This document shows, piece after piece, positions 36,311 through 46,207 of a stretch of 64,000 nucleotides of DNA. Position 1 is the first letter of the stretch, and each line of letters starts with the position of its first letter. Source of the DNA: Acetivibrio thermocellus ATCC 27405 (GTDB lineage Bacteria; Bacillota; Clostridia; Acetivibrionales; Acetivibrionaceae). Location of the stretch: assembly GCF_000015865.1 (NCBI RefSeq), contig NC_009012.1:1736001-1800000 (forward strand). Reading direction: 5' to 3'. The position numbers were made by a program, and so were the translations under genes. Under the pieces are notes generated by a model, which was not told where the DNA came from, made no database searches, and saw nothing but the letters and a program-made list of their open reading frames with translations.

Positions 36311-37966
36311 ATGAAAAAACATTTGCTAATCATCGTATCAGCACTCGTTTCAGTACTGTCATTGAACCTCATTGCAGTAACGGCAGCTGAGCCCACAGTC
36401 AAAAACATTTACTATGACGATGTGTATTCCTTTTCAGAAGGAATGTCCAGAGTGGTTAAAAACGGCAAGTATGGATTCATGGATCAAACAGGTAACGTTG
36501 CCATCAACCTGGAATACGATTATGTAAGAGATTTTTCCGACGGGTTTGCCGCAGTTTCAAAAGGCGGTACATGGTATGACGAAGAAGGTTATGTTGATGG
36601 AAAATGGGGATTTATTAACAGTACCGGCAAAGTCGTTGTCCCAATTATTTATGACAAAGTGTGTGATTTCAGTGAAAGTCTTGCCGCCGTTGTAAAAGAC
36701 GGTAAGCTGGGATTTGTTGACACAACCGGTAAAGTTGTTATCCCTCTTACATACGACTGTTCAATGTATGAAGAATTTTATTTCAACCATGGTCTTGCAG
36801 TTGTAGCAGCCGGTGACTTTGAAGACCCTGATATCTTTGTTATTGATGAAAACGGCAACACTGCCTTTGATTTCAAATACGATTATGCGAGATTATCCGG
36901 CTACTCTGAAGGGATGTTGGCTGTTGCTGTCGGTGGAGATTGGGGTATCGGCGGTCCGTATTACTGGGCCCGCTCCTACAACTTTGGCAAGTATGGTTTT
37001 ATAGACACCAACGGTAACGAAATTGTTGCACCTGTTTACGATTATGCCAGTGATTTCCGGGAAGGCATTGCAGTGGTATGCAAAGACGGTAAATGGGGAG
37101 CCATTGATGAAAACGGCGATGTTGTTGTTCCAATAATCTACACCGATATCAGTTTTCCAAGCAATGGGCTTCTTTGTGTGTGTAATGATGAGGGAAAATG
37201 GGGATATGTTGACTACACCGGGAAAGTAGTTGCAGATTTCAAGTTCGATTTATGTAATACCTTCCGTGAAGGATATGTCACCAATTCCATTGACGGAAAA
37301 TGGGGTGCTCTGGATACTACAGGTAAAACTGTAATTCCATTCAAATATTATAATTTGTGGAATTTTAGTGAAGGTCTTGTCAGAGTCAGAATGGTTGAAG
37401 ATGGCAAATGGGGTTATATGGACGCCGGTGGAAATATTGCAATTGACCCTGTTTATCAGGCAGCCACTGACTTTTCTGACGGAGTTGCCATTGTTGTGAA
37501 AGATGGTAAATTTGGAATCATTTCTAAAACATCCATTCCTTACACGGCAACCCCAACAACTTCAACCGTGCTTGTGAACGGTTCCCCTGTGGCTTTTGAC
37601 GCTTATCTCATCAACGGCAACAACTACTTTAAGCTTCGGGATCTGGCTTACATATTAAGCGGTACGGACAAGCAGTTTGAAGTAACCTGGGACGATACTC
37701 TTAAAGCAATAAATCTGATATCCGGCAAACCCTATACCGTATCCGGCGGTGAAATGGCAACCGGCAGCAAGAACACTGCCACCGCATACCCTTCAGCTGC
37801 AACTGTTTTCATTAATGGCGTGAGAGTTGAGTTAACAGCTTATACAATTAACGGATTCAATTACTTCAAACTCCGTGACCTCGGTAAAGAATTCGACTTT
37901 GGCGTAATCTGGGACGGCACTGCCAAAACAATACGTATAGACACCTCCAGCAGCTATAGTGAATAA
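36311..37966 (+). CDS. Secreted WG-repeat protein with two stalk domains
   Basis: 551 residues. A signal peptide (cut near residue 26, TAAEP) leads into about nine WG repeats (forms such as KNGKYGFMDQTGNVAINLEY and KDGKWGAIDENGDVVVPIIY) over residues 45-405. Two copies of the copper-amine-oxidase-N-like domain follow (VLVNGSPVAFDAYLINGNNY; VFINGVRVELTAYTINGFNY), a domain often found on clostridial surface proteins. It is probably a surface or extracellular binding protein. The c-di-GMP riboswitch in its leader ties it to motility/attachment decisions. Start fixed by AAAGGAAGTGG; a terminator follows. Confidence 0.88.
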   Translation: MKKHLLIIVSALVSVLSLNLIAVTAAEPTVKNIYYDDVYSFSEGMSRVVKNGKYGFMDQTGNVAINLEYDYVRDFSDGFAAVSKGGTWYDEEGYVDGKWGFINSTGKVVVPIIYDKVCDFSESLAAVVKDGKLGFVDTTGKVVIPLTYDCSMYEEFYFNHGLAVVAAGDFEDPDIFVIDENGNTAFDFKYDYARLSGYSEGMLAVAVGGDWGIGGPYYWARSYNFGKYGFIDTNGNEIVAPVYDYASDFREGIAVVCKDGKWGAIDENGDVVVPIIYTDISFPSNGLLCVCNDEGKWGYVDYTGKVVADFKFDLCNTFREGYVTNSIDGKWGALDTTGKTVIPFKYYNLWNFSEGLVRVRMVEDGKWGYMDAGGNIAIDPVYQAATDFSDGVAIVVKDGKFGIISKTSIPYTATPTTSTVLVNGSPVAFDAYLINGNNYFKLRDLAYILSGTDKQFEVTWDDTLKAINLISGKPYTVSGGEMATGSKNTATAYPSAATVFINGVRVELTAYTINGFNYFKLRDLGKEFDFGVIWDGTAKTIRIDTSSSYSE

Positions 37967-37998
37967 AAACCAAAATAAAAAACGCATATTCCATAAAT

Positions 37999-38037
37999 AA
38001 ACTGCCCCAAGAGTCAAATTTTTCAGGGGCAGTTTTT
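37999..38037 (+). terminator. Terminator of the WG-repeat gene
   Basis: Stem AAACTGCCCC / GGGGCAGTTTTT with a 17-nt loop and a T-run. Confidence 0.9.
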
Positions 38038-38138
38038 ATTTCGCCACCAATATCTCTCTACTCAATGCAAAATACCGGGTTTTGTTTGATAACAAGGAAT
38101 AATCATCTAAAACAAAGAACCATCACATCTTTACTGCT

Positions 38139-38429
38139 TCATACTTGTTCCATTTGCTGCCTGACAATATCTTCAGTATCAGCCATGGCCTGCAGTGTCA
38201 TGGCAAGAAGTTTGTCAAGTTCCTATCCAAGCTGTTCCGCTCCCCGCTCAATGACTTCTCTTGAACAGCCGGCGGCAAAGCCTTTGCTCTTGTATTTTTT
38301 CTTCAGGGATTTCAGCTCCATATCTTTTGTGCTTTTTGAAGGACGCATAAGGACCGCTGCCCAGATAAGTCCCGTCAACTCGTCAACAGCAAAGAGTACT
38401 TTTTCCATTCCGGAGATTTTAAGCAGTGC
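38139..38429 (-). pseudogene. C-terminal relic of an HD-domain phosphohydrolase
   Basis: From 38429 the minus strand reads ALLKISGMEKVLFAVDELTG, then AAVLMRPSKSTKDMELKSLK and FAAGCSREVIERGAEQLG, the end of an HDIG-type hydrolase. An in-frame TAG replaces the Trp/Met expected next, after which ELDKLLAMTLQAMADTEDIV continues to the stop at 38139. The catalytic HD half is missing. Confidence 0.75.
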
Positions 38430-38453
38430 TCAAGTCTGCCTGTTTACCACAGG

Positions 38454-38825
38454 TTACAATCTTTCGCCGCAATAGGGACAATAACTATATTCCACCGGCA
38501 CTTCAGTTCTACAATTTGAGCAGTACTTGAAAGGTGAATAACGGTCAATCCTTTGCAGATTTTCCTCCCTGATTTCTGTGGAAGGATTTTTCTCAAATTC
38601 CTTTCCGACCAAAGGATCCAACTCATAAAGGCAGCCACAGCATGATGTTTTTACAATATATCTAACATCCCATTTAAAAATAGGCAGAAAAAATATATGA
38701 AAATATTTGTAATATTTGTAAACTTCATACATTGACAATCTTCCGCATGACGGACAAACAATATTGTTGCAATTACCAATATGCTTATTTTTATCCTGTA
38801 TGCCAAAGATTGCGAAAAAAAACAT
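38454..38825 (-). CDS. Zinc-ribbon protein of unknown function
   Basis: About 123 residues from the ATG at 38825 (an earlier in-frame ATG at 38843 is also possible). Two zinc-ribbon pairs are visible: CPSCGRLSMYE with TSCCGCLYE in the first half, and FKYCSNCRTE with YCPYCGERL at the C-terminus. Between them is HIFFLPIFKWDVRYIV. Proteins with this layout are widespread in Clostridia as small zinc-ribbon family members, without known function. It is monocistronic. Confidence 0.65.
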   Translation of the reverse strand: MFFFAIFGIQDKNKHIGNCNNIVCPSCGRLSMYEVYKYYKYFHIFFLPIFKWDVRYIVKTSCCGCLYELDPLVGKEFEKNPSTEIREENLQRIDRYSPFKYCSNCRTEVPVEYSYCPYCGERL

Positions 38826-39008
38826 ATAAATCACTCTTCCCATCTGTTGATACCTTATATTTATAATATAACCATTCAAAGAATAATAATCAATTAAAGC
38901 TTAGCGCAAATTTCAAAGCAAATACCATACTTGCACTAAAAAATCTCAACCTTTTCAAACGGAATTTAATCAGACGGTTTAAAGAGTTTTAATCCGGTAT
39001 CTTCCCGT

Positions 39009-39683
39009 TTATCGTAATGTCTTCAGATACGCCTTTTGCTCATCCGTTATACGATAGCTTTCGCAGGCTTTTTGAATCGTCTTTTTATGTACCCAGTCAG
39101 AAAGTCTATGCTCTTCAATATACGGAATCGTCGCATCCCACTGATTTGCCAAAGCCGTGGCATAAAACCATGCGATCATCATTTTCACATAATATTCTTC
39201 ACTGTCAACCTTTTGGGGAAGCTCCAGGTACTCCGGCTTAAAATCCTTATCCAGATAATGCATCATCAGCATACCTATTCCGAAACGGCAAGTGTATGTT
39301 TTATCGGAAGCAATCCAATCTTTGATTCTGGGAAGAAGCTTGTCCTTGTGCTTGCCGAATACTTTCGGTCTGAGCGTATCGCACACCGCCCAGTTATCAA
39401 CATACGGAAGAAAAGCTTCAACTGCGGCAATGCACTCCTCATAGTTCTTCACATTGCTTAGCAAAATGGAATGAAGCATGTTTTCGTCATAATATGCATG
39501 CGGCAAAGTATTCAGAAAATCACGGCATTCCGGCTCTTTTTCAAATTCCCTGGCAATTTTCCTTAACACCGGAACCCGAACACCTATAACCCTCTCCTGC
39601 GGAATATTTGGTATCAGCTTTGCCTGAAACAGGGCATACTGTTTGTCTGCCACCTCAAATAATCTTTTCTGCACTTTGGTCAT
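39009..39683 (-). CDS. DNA alkylation repair protein (AlkD-like)
   Basis: 224 residues, all-helical HEAT-like repeats of the AlkD family. Characteristic stretches are RVPVLRKIAREFEKEP (near residue 35), LPYVDNWAVCDTLRPKVF (near 92, containing the Trp and Asp of the active cleft) and VKMMIAWFYATALANQW (near 165). AlkD excises bulky or cationic alkylated bases without base flipping. Some clostridial relatives lack activity, so repair function is inferred from the family. Good ribosome-binding site (GGAGGATAAATT). Confidence 0.85.
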   Translation of the reverse strand: MTKVQKRLFEVADKQYALFQAKLIPNIPQERVIGVRVPVLRKIAREFEKEPECRDFLNTLPHAYYDENMLHSILLSNVKNYEECIAAVEAFLPYVDNWAVCDTLRPKVFGKHKDKLLPRIKDWIASDKTYTCRFGIGMLMMHYLDKDFKPEYLELPQKVDSEEYYVKMMIAWFYATALANQWDATIPYIEEHRLSDWVHKKTIQKACESYRITDEQKAYLKTLR

Positions 39684-39793
39684 AATTTATCCTCCGTATT
39701 TTATAATTAAAAATTAGTATTAAACACTGCCATAGCAACTTACTCTCTTATAATTATACTTATAAAATTAAATTATAGGTTAAAAAATTAAAA

Positions 39794-39818
39794 GACGTGA
39801 AAGTATTTCCTTCACGTC
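39794..39818 (-). terminator. Terminator of the amino-acid ABC transporter operon
   Basis: Stem GACGTGAA / TTCACGTC with a 9-nt loop, followed on the minus strand by TTTTAATTTTTT. Confidence 0.85.
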
Positions 39819-39861
39819 AATAATCCATACTTAGCAATTCATCAATCTTTAGGCTGTTACT

Positions 39862-40647
39862 TTAATGTTTCTTATACCGCGCCAAAAACTGCCTGGTTCT
39901 CTCTTCTTTAGGATTCCCAAACACTTCCTGCGGAGAACCCTGTTCGACAATCACGCCGGCATCCATAAAAATAACACGGTTTGCCACATCTCTGGCAAAA
40001 TCCATTTCATGGGTCACAATAATCATTGTGGTGTTGCGTTCCGCCAAACCCTTGATAACTTTCAGCACTTCCCCGGTAAGCTCAGGGTCTAAGGCAGATG
40101 TCGGTTCGTCAAAACACAGAATGTCCGGGTCCAAAGCCAGGGCGCGGGCAATAGCTACGCGCTGCTGCTGTCCGCCGGATATCATATGGGGATAGCAATC
40201 CAACTTATCCGACAGGCCAACCTGGGACAAAAGCATTTTGCCCCGGTCCTGAATCTCTTTCAAAATAGCTTTTTTATTCTGCTTATAGTCCGGGCGTTCT
40301 TTTGCCAGCAGCTCAGCCGCCAATGTAACGTTTTTCAGAACCGTATACTGGGGAAAAAGATTAAAATTTTGAAAAACCAGGCCGAAATGCAGCCGTTTTT
40401 TGCGCACTTCGCTTTCCCGTTGAGTGGAAGGGTCCATTGCATCAAAAATTACCTCATTATTTACGATGATACTTCCTTTATCGGGCCGCTCCAGGAAATT
40501 AAGGCAACGCAGCAATGTAGTCTTTCCGCTTCCGGAAGGACCTATAATCGCAATTACCTCTCCTTTTTCCAATGAAAAATCAATCTTTTTCAAAACCTTG
40601 ACGGTTCCAAAACTTTTTTCAATACCCTTTACTTCTAAAAATGCCAT
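39862..40647 (-). CDS. Polar amino acid ABC transporter, ATP-binding protein
   Basis: 261 residues, GlnQ/HisP type. Walker [10 protein letters not shown] (near residue 35), signature SGGQQQR (near 150), Walker [13 protein letters not shown] and the switch His in [12 protein letters not shown] are intact. It powers the permease encoded 14 nt upstream, with the binding protein supplied by the first gene of the cluster. The GAAGGGGATT site and domain start favour the ATG at 40647 over an earlier in-frame codon at 40698, which would lie within the permease. Confidence 0.93.
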   Translation of the reverse strand: MAFLEVKGIEKSFGTVKVLKKIDFSLEKGEVIAIIGPSGSGKTTLLRCLNFLERPDKGSIIVNNEVIFDAMDPSTQRESEVRKKRLHFGLVFQNFNLFPQYTVLKNVTLAAELLAKERPDYKQNKKAILKEIQDRGKMLLSQVGLSDKLDCYPHMISGGQQQRVAIARALALDPDILCFDEPTSALDPELTGEVLKVIKGLAERNTTMIIVTHEMDFARDVANRVIFMDAGVIVEQGSPQEVFGNPKEERTRQFLARYKKH

Positions 40648-40661
40648 GGAATCCCCTTCTT

Positions 40662-41324
40662 TCAAACACGGAAATAACCAAGTTTCTTTTCCACCCAATT
40701 AAGCAGGATGGTCAAACCCCCGACAAAAACAAGGAAATATATGCCTGTGGCAAAAAGAGGCCAAATAAGCCCTTTATTGCTGTACTCTCCGGCCATCATA
40801 ATAATCTCCTTATTTGCAATGATGCGGGCAAGAGATGTATCCTTCACCAGGGTAATCACTTCATTGCCAATTGGAGGAACAATACGTTTTATTACTTGGA
40901 GCAGGGTTACATGGAAGAAAATCTGTGTCTTTGTCATTCCCAAAACCTGTCCCGCTTCATATTGCCCTACCGGAATGCTTTCAATACCGCCCCGGTAGAT
41001 CTCCGAAAAATAACAGGCATAGTTGATAACAAAAGCAACGGTTGCTGCAACAAAACGTCCTGATTCACCGCTCGGCCAGGAAAAAGGCATATTTAAAAGA
41101 CCCGGGCCAAAAAAAATTATTATAAGCTGCAGCATCAGGGGCGTTCCCCGGATTACCCAGACAAAAGTCCGCACCAACCACCGAAGAGGATAAAAACGGC
41201 TCATCGAACCAAAAGCAATTATCATCCCCAAAGGCAGTGCAAACAAAAGCGTTAATATAAAAAGTTTGCAGTTGAGTATAAAACTCTCGGACAGTCGACC
41301 GACAATTACAAGAACCTCATTCAT
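40662..41324 (-). CDS. Polar amino acid ABC transporter, permease
   Basis: 220 residues with five membrane segments, HisM/GlnP type. The conserved EAA loop is visible ([20 protein letters not shown]) near residue 125, followed by [20 protein letters not shown]. One permease gene is present, so the channel is presumably a homodimer. The hairpin between this gene and the binding-protein gene may adjust expression of the two parts. Confidence 0.92.
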   Translation of the reverse strand: MNEVLVIVGRLSESFILNCKLFILTLLFALPLGMIIAFGSMSRFYPLRWLVRTFVWVIRGTPLMLQLIIIFFGPGLLNMPFSWPSGESGRFVAATVAFVINYACYFSEIYRGGIESIPVGQYEAGQVLGMTKTQIFFHVTLLQVIKRIVPPIGNEVITLVKDTSLARIIANKEIIMMAGEYSNKGLIWPLFATGIYFLVFVGGLTILLNWVEKKLGYFRV

Positions 41325-41345
41325 ATCCCTTTTACCTCAATATAC

Positions 41346-41386
41346 AAGCGGATAGACGAAAGACCTGCCTTCCGCCATCCGCTCTT
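41346..41386. terminator. Hairpin between binding-protein and permease genes
   Basis: AAGCGGAT and ATCCGCT pair around a 25-nt loop. The T-run lies on the plus strand only, so on the operon strand it is more likely a partial terminator or RNA-stability stem that gives more binding protein than permease. Confidence 0.5.
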
Positions 41387-41407
41387 TTTTTATGTATTAT
41401 ACACTAA

Positions 41408-42217
41408 TTATTCAGCCAGCTCCAGTCCGTATTTTTCAGCCAATGCAGCCATTGTACCGTCCGCCAAAAAATCGTCGAAAATCTTGTTGACTTCCGCACA
41501 AATATCAGAACCCTTGCGGAAAGCAACCCCATAATTTTCTTCTGCCAGGTAATCTACAATCACGATATCCTCATAGCTGGTGCCTTCACCGGTCATTGTT
41601 TTTGCCAAAGTCAAATCCAATACGGCTGCGTCGGCGGTACCGGATTTCAATTCCATCAGACAGTCTGTCTGCAAAGTCTTTGGAACATAGTTTGCCTTCT
41701 TTAAATTCTCATCAGCCATGATGGTTTTTTCTCCGGCAGAACTCTGCTCGGCCACCACGGTCTTTCCTATCAAGGATTCCGTTCCGTTATACTCAGTACC
41801 TTCCTTCACCAAAACCACCTGAGCGTTCTTCACATAAGGCTGTGTAATTTCCATTTTCGCCTTGCGATCGTCATCAATTGTCAATCCATTCCAAATACAG
41901 TCAATGGATTTTGCATTCAGTTCCACTTCTTTGGTATCCCAGTTAATTTCAACAAATTCAGGTTCAACTCCCAGTTTCTCACACGTTAGAATTGCCAACT
42001 CTGTGTCAAAGCCGGTAAAAACGCCGTTTTCATCTGTATAATTCATAGGAGCATAATTTGTGTAGCCAATGATAAGTTTGCCTTTACTTTTAACGTAATT
42101 CAAATCACTTTCATCCTGTGATTTACCGGTTTCTTTTGCGCCACAGGCAGTTAATGCAAGAATCATGGTCAGTGTCAATAGCAATGAAATTAATTTTTTC
42201 ATTTTTAATTTTTTCAT
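41408..42217 (-). CDS. Polar amino acid ABC transporter, substrate-binding lipoprotein
   Basis: 269 residues. A lipoprotein signal (lipobox LALTACGA) is followed by a family-3 solute-binding domain with KLIIGYTNYAPMNYTDENGV at the ligand-site opening and SIDCIWNGLTIDDDRKAKM. Family 3 proteins bind amino acids such as cystine, glutamine or arginine; the ligand here is not determined. The GGGGGAAGT site supports the ATG at 42217. A perfect 15-bp tandem repeat spans the start, giving the N-terminus MKKLKMKKLIS and a second possible ATG at 42202. Confidence 0.92.
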   Translation of the reverse strand: MKKLKMKKLISLLLTLTMILALTACGAKETGKSQDESDLNYVKSKGKLIIGYTNYAPMNYTDENGVFTGFDTELAILTCEKLGVEPEFVEINWDTKEVELNAKSIDCIWNGLTIDDDRKAKMEITQPYVKNAQVVLVKEGTEYNGTESLIGKTVVAEQSSAGEKTIMADENLKKANYVPKTLQTDCLMELKSGTADAAVLDLTLAKTMTGEGTSYEDIVIVDYLAEENYGVAFRKGSDICAEVNKIFDDFLADGTMAALAEKYGLELAE

Positions 42218-42220
42218 TTT
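42191..42220. repeat. 15-bp tandem duplication at the lipoprotein start
   Basis: TAATTTTTTCATTTT occurs twice without spacer (42191-42205, 42206-42220). It is in frame and duplicates the start codon and the first basic residues of the signal peptide. Confidence 0.9.
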
Positions 42221-42254
42221 AACTTCCCCCAATTTCAATCAAAAAATACTTTAT

Positions 42255-42282
42255 CATTATATCATGTTAACATAATAAAGCA
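42255..42282 (-). promoter_or_regulatory. Promoter of the amino-acid ABC transporter operon
   Basis: On the minus strand TTGCTT (42282-42277), 16-bp spacer, TATAAT (42260-42255), about 38 nt upstream of the start. Confidence 0.6.
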
Positions 42283-42416
42283 AAGTCCTTTTTATCTGAT
42301 ATATTTTTTGTAATTTTACTCCAATTTTTTATGTTTATTCATAAATATATAATCAGACAGGTTGGCTGATATAAAAAACATATAGGCAAAACCGGTATAT
42401 TTCATAAAATAAAGTT

Positions 42417-43940
42417 TCATTCCGGAGTAATGTTAAGTAACTCTCTCATATTATCTTTAGTATCAGCGTTAACTTCAATATCCACAATTTTTTTTAATGT
42501 CGAAAACAAATCAGGTGAAATGGTTTGCAAGTCTTGATTCAGTATCCTGCACCATTCCTTCATAACAATACATGCACCGTTTCGTTCTCTTATAACAGGT
42601 GACTTAAGTGCAGTCCGTACCAACTTTTCACCCATTTTAGGATAGTTTTTAAGCTCCTCAAGCACAAAAACCATACACAAATGTTCCTCTGTCAAACTTT
42701 CTGCAAATATAAAATCGCCCATTCCTGTCGCCATCTCGTCAAGGGGTAGGATTTCTTCATATATTTTTGTTAATTCATTAGCATATTCAGGATTTTTATA
42801 AACAATAGAAAGATAACCACAACGTTTAACAGGATTTCGCTTAACAGCCTTAAAAATCAGTTCCGATATATCCATATTCAGTCTCTTTGCTGCATCATAT
42901 GCATAGAAAAACCGTTCGTCATCAGAGCTGTTAAGAATTTTTAAAATCATTTCCCTCCACGACTCTTTATTAATAATATTGCCACACATCTTTAGCAATT
43001 CATCTCTGCCTGCTATTTGGGCATTTATCAGCCAATCCTGCAAATTAAGAATGCGCCAAAATTGTGTTATTGTTACTGCATGTTCAGATGCAATCTGCAA
43101 ATAAAGCCGCAACGCTTCTTCAGCATATTCATAAACGCTAATTCCTTCAACAGGTCCCTCATCTAAAAGAGCATCAATTATAACACTGATACCTTCAAAA
43201 AGTTCGTCATCTATAGAACCGTGGCGTAATGCACCAATCAAATTACCTTTATTGCCACATTCCAGTCCAAGATAAGCATCCATAATTTCATTTGCACATC
43301 CTTTGCGCAAAATCCATTCCCGGATTTCATCAGAGGTAGGTTCCAAACGCTCCACTGCATGGATTTTGCCCCACCCATCAACTTTCTGCGCAATTCTAAA
43401 CACAATATCATTCCCATTTGGGTATTTTAAAACTGCTACAATTACGTAAAGTGTAAACTCTTCATACAATGCAAGAACAAGAAGTTTGTCAATAATCTTA
43501 TCATCATTACTTAGATCAAACAAACCGAGCAAACCTATGCCCAATTTGACGAGCTCCTCGTCCGTAGACTGAAAAGCAAACTAGCAAGCATAGTCAAACA
43601 AATTTTCAATATCAAACTTTTTTTGTTCTTTTCGAATAGAATCCAGAATGGGATCGATAACTGCCAAAGTGCCGCATTCATTCAGAAGTTCCGCAATTTC
43701 ATTTTGTGAGCTGATACTACCCTTTTTACAGTCACTTTTTAAAAGTTTTACTATTTTCTTAGATACTTTTTCCGAACTTTTTGCTCCAAAGTGAAATATA
43801 CCTATTCCGTCTTTTGCTCCGGGCATAAACTTAAGTTCATTTGGAAAAGTCTTTTTAAATGGAAGAGTAAAATCTTTTGGAAGCTTCCCTTCCGAATTTA
43901 TACCTTCATAAATAACACTGTATATACTTTGTGCACTCAT
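42417..43940 (-). pseudogene. HEAT-like helical protein gene split by one in-frame TAG
   Basis: The ATG at 43940 (site GAAGGGAG) opens a frame that reads 119 codons to TAG at 43581-43583, and the same frame then continues without interruption (FAFQSTDEELVKLGIGLLGL) to the stop at 42417. The total is 508 codons with one internal amber. The protein is helical and repeat-like in its C-terminal two-thirds (repeats with NPVKRCGYLSIVYKNPEYAN and FLFAESLTEEHLC-type helices), consistent with HEAT-like repeats; no family recognised. The amber lies where a Trp or Gln codon could have mutated. Either a recent nonsense mutation, or two separate polypeptides if translation restarts at 43544. Confidence 0.8.
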
Positions 43941-44354
43941 TGAAAATCTCCCTTCAATTTACCGATTATTGTTTATTCAATTGATCGATCTCTTGTTCAA
44001 ATATTTACCTTTTCATATGTATGAACAATTAAGCGTAAAGGTTTTGCTGAAGAAAATTATAAAAAAATAAAATGAAATCCATGTTACCAATAAACACCAT
44101 TATTCTTATTACTACAATGATATCACAATTCTCTAATTTTTTCCACCAATGTATAGACCTGATTTCCATTTCAGCAAAGATATGTTCAGCATTAGCCAAA
44201 TCTTTGCTCCCTCTTTAATTTTGACCGGCTGTATATTCCTTCAGTAAAGTCTCCACATGCCCTAAAAACTTAAAATGGATATTTCAGCACTTGCCTGCAA
44301 AGAATAAATGTTGTTATGGATTGCATATATTCTGGATTATCGGAGGGAGCTTTT
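43941..44354. other. Intergenic gap, possible decayed coding relic
   Basis: About 410 nt. On the minus strand, short protein-like stretches appear in different frames (FLGHVETLLKEYTAGQ near 44270-44225, SKDLANAEHIFAEMEIRSIH near 44205-44140), but with no start or family match. No promoter was identified with confidence. Confidence 0.3.
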
Positions 44355-45920
44355 ATGAGCATAGAGCAACAAAAAATTTTTGCCAAACCGCCCCAGTCAT
44401 ATTGGATGGCTTCTACCCCTAAAGCCAATTATCCAACCCTGGAAGAAGACATAAAAGTTGATGTTGCAATTATCGGAGGGGGTATCACCGGTATCGCCAC
44501 TTCCTACATGCTTGGCAAAGCCGGCGTAAAAGTGGCTGTTATTGAAGCCGACCGCATTTTACAAGGCACAACCGGCCATACCACGGCAAAAATAACATCC
44601 CAGCATGACCTGATATACAGTAAAATATACAGCCAAATGGGCAGGGAATTGGCACAGCAATATGCCGATGCAAACGAATCTGCCATTCGGATGATTGAAA
44701 AAATAGCAACTGAAAATGGCATCGAATGCGATTTCGTTCCCCAATCCGCATATGTGTATACAATGCAAGACAAGTATATCGACAAAATAAAAGATGAAGC
44801 CGTGATTGCCGAATTCCTCGGTATAAAAGCCACATACCTTGAAGAAATACCTTTGCCCTTCCCAATTAAAGCCGCGGTCCGCTTTGACAACCAGGCCCAG
44901 TTCCATCCCCGAAAATTTCTGCTGCGCCTAGCAGAGGAAATTGTTAAAAGCGGCAATCAAATATTCGAGCAAAGCAGAATTGTGGACATTGAAGATGATA
45001 ACAACTATGTTTTAATTACAAATCAAGGCAAAAAGGTAACTGCGGAAAAGCTTATTATCGCTTCCCATTACCCATGTTACAATAAAGCCGGGCTATACTT
45101 TACAAGACTATATCCGGAACGGTCATATGTTGTTGCCATAAAAGCAAAAGAAAGTTATCCCGGCGGAATGTATATAAACATGGAAGAGCCAAAGCGCTCA
45201 CTCCGCAGCCAAAGGTCAGATGACGGCGAACTGATACTGGTCGGCGGTGAAAGTCACAAAACCGGACAAGGTGAGGATACAATCAAGCATTATGAAGCGT
45301 TGATAGATTATGCCACTAAAACTTTTACGGTAGAAGATATTCCTTACCGGTGGTCCACCCAGGATTGCATGACCTTGGACGGACTGCCTTATGTGGGGCA
45401 TTTCACATCAAACACTCCAAATATGTACATCGCAACCGGTTACGGCAAGTGGGGAATGACCAACAGCATAGCTTCCGCGATGATATTAAGGGATTTGATA
45501 ATTGAGGGAAAAAGTCCCTGGCAGGATGTTTACAACCCGTCACGCAAAACAGTGTTGGCCTCCGCTAAAAACTTTATTGTTGAAAATCTTAACGTCGCAG
45601 AAAAACTAATTGAAGGAAAAATCTTGCCCATGGCGGACAATACCGATATTAAAGCCGGAGAAGGAAAAATTATCAACGTGAACGGTCAGAGACTCGGAGC
45701 ATACAGAGACCAACAAGGTACTCTGCACGTCGTAGACACAACATGTACGCATATGGGTTGTGAATTATACTGGAACTCTGCCGAAAAATCCTGGGATTGT
45801 CCCTGCCATGGCTCAAGGTTTACCTATGAGGGCGATATAATTGAAGGACCGGCAGTTACGCCTTTAAATGTACACCGTGATGTGAACACAATTGAAAAAC
45901 TTTTTAAAGACAATTTTTAA
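44355..45920 (+). CDS. FAD-dependent oxidoreductase with C-terminal Rieske domain
   Basis: 521 residues. The N-terminal DAO-type flavoprotein has the FAD-binding GGGITGIATSYMLGKAGVKV and ends at about residue 400 (ATGYGKWGMTNSIAS). The last 90 residues are a Rieske [2Fe-2S] domain with both motifs, CTHMGC and CPCHGSRF. This fusion is widespread in Firmicutes and cyanobacteria; the substrate is not known. No signal peptide. GGAGGGAG 8 nt upstream supports the ATG at 44355 over an earlier one at 44316. Monocistronic, with a terminator directly after. Confidence 0.92.
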   Translation: MSIEQQKIFAKPPQSYWMASTPKANYPTLEEDIKVDVAIIGGGITGIATSYMLGKAGVKVAVIEADRILQGTTGHTTAKITSQHDLIYSKIYSQMGRELAQQYADANESAIRMIEKIATENGIECDFVPQSAYVYTMQDKYIDKIKDEAVIAEFLGIKATYLEEIPLPFPIKAAVRFDNQAQFHPRKFLLRLAEEIVKSGNQIFEQSRIVDIEDDNNYVLITNQGKKVTAEKLIIASHYPCYNKAGLYFTRLYPERSYVVAIKAKESYPGGMYINMEEPKRSLRSQRSDDGELILVGGESHKTGQGEDTIKHYEALIDYATKTFTVEDIPYRWSTQDCMTLDGLPYVGHFTSNTPNMYIATGYGKWGMTNSIASAMILRDLIIEGKSPWQDVYNPSRKTVLASAKNFIVENLNVAEKLIEGKILPMADNTDIKAGEGKIINVNGQRLGAYRDQQGTLHVVDTTCTHMGCELYWNSAEKSWDCPCHGSRFTYEGDIIEGPAVTPLNVHRDVNTIEKLFKDNF

Positions 45921-45922
45921 CA

Positions 45923-45963
45923 AATCGGCAGAGAAAGGTTGTTAATACCTTTTTCTGCCGATT
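45923..45963 (+). terminator. Terminator of the FAD/Rieske gene
   Basis: Stem AATCGGCAGA / TCTGCCGATT extended by AAAGG / CCTTT, followed by a T-rich stretch. Confidence 0.85.
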
Positions 45964-46128
45964 GTATTCTTATTCATTATTTTATCGTCCAAAAGCAGCA
46001 ACGGTATTAATAATATTTTATATAAATAATTTTGCTCATATTATGACATCTTGAGTTTGTTATTGACTAATATTTTTTTATTTATAATAATATATAATTT
46101 TTTGCATATAATATATAAGTATAAAAAA

Positions 46129-46159
46129 GAGAATGCCTTATATTAAAAACGACATTCTC
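46129..46159 (-). terminator. Terminator of the HigBA operon
   Basis: Stem GAGAATG / CATTCTC with a 17-nt loop, followed on the minus strand by TTTTTTATAC, about 50 nt after the antitoxin stop. Confidence 0.75.
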
Positions 46160-46207
46160 TCGTTGCTGCCCAATCTTAAAACTGCTCAAATTGCGCGGTA
46201 TAGCCAT

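Noticed and set aside
44504-44956. Minus-strand ORFs inside the FAD/Rieske gene
   Set aside because: Shadows of the plus-strand gene, with no start signals.
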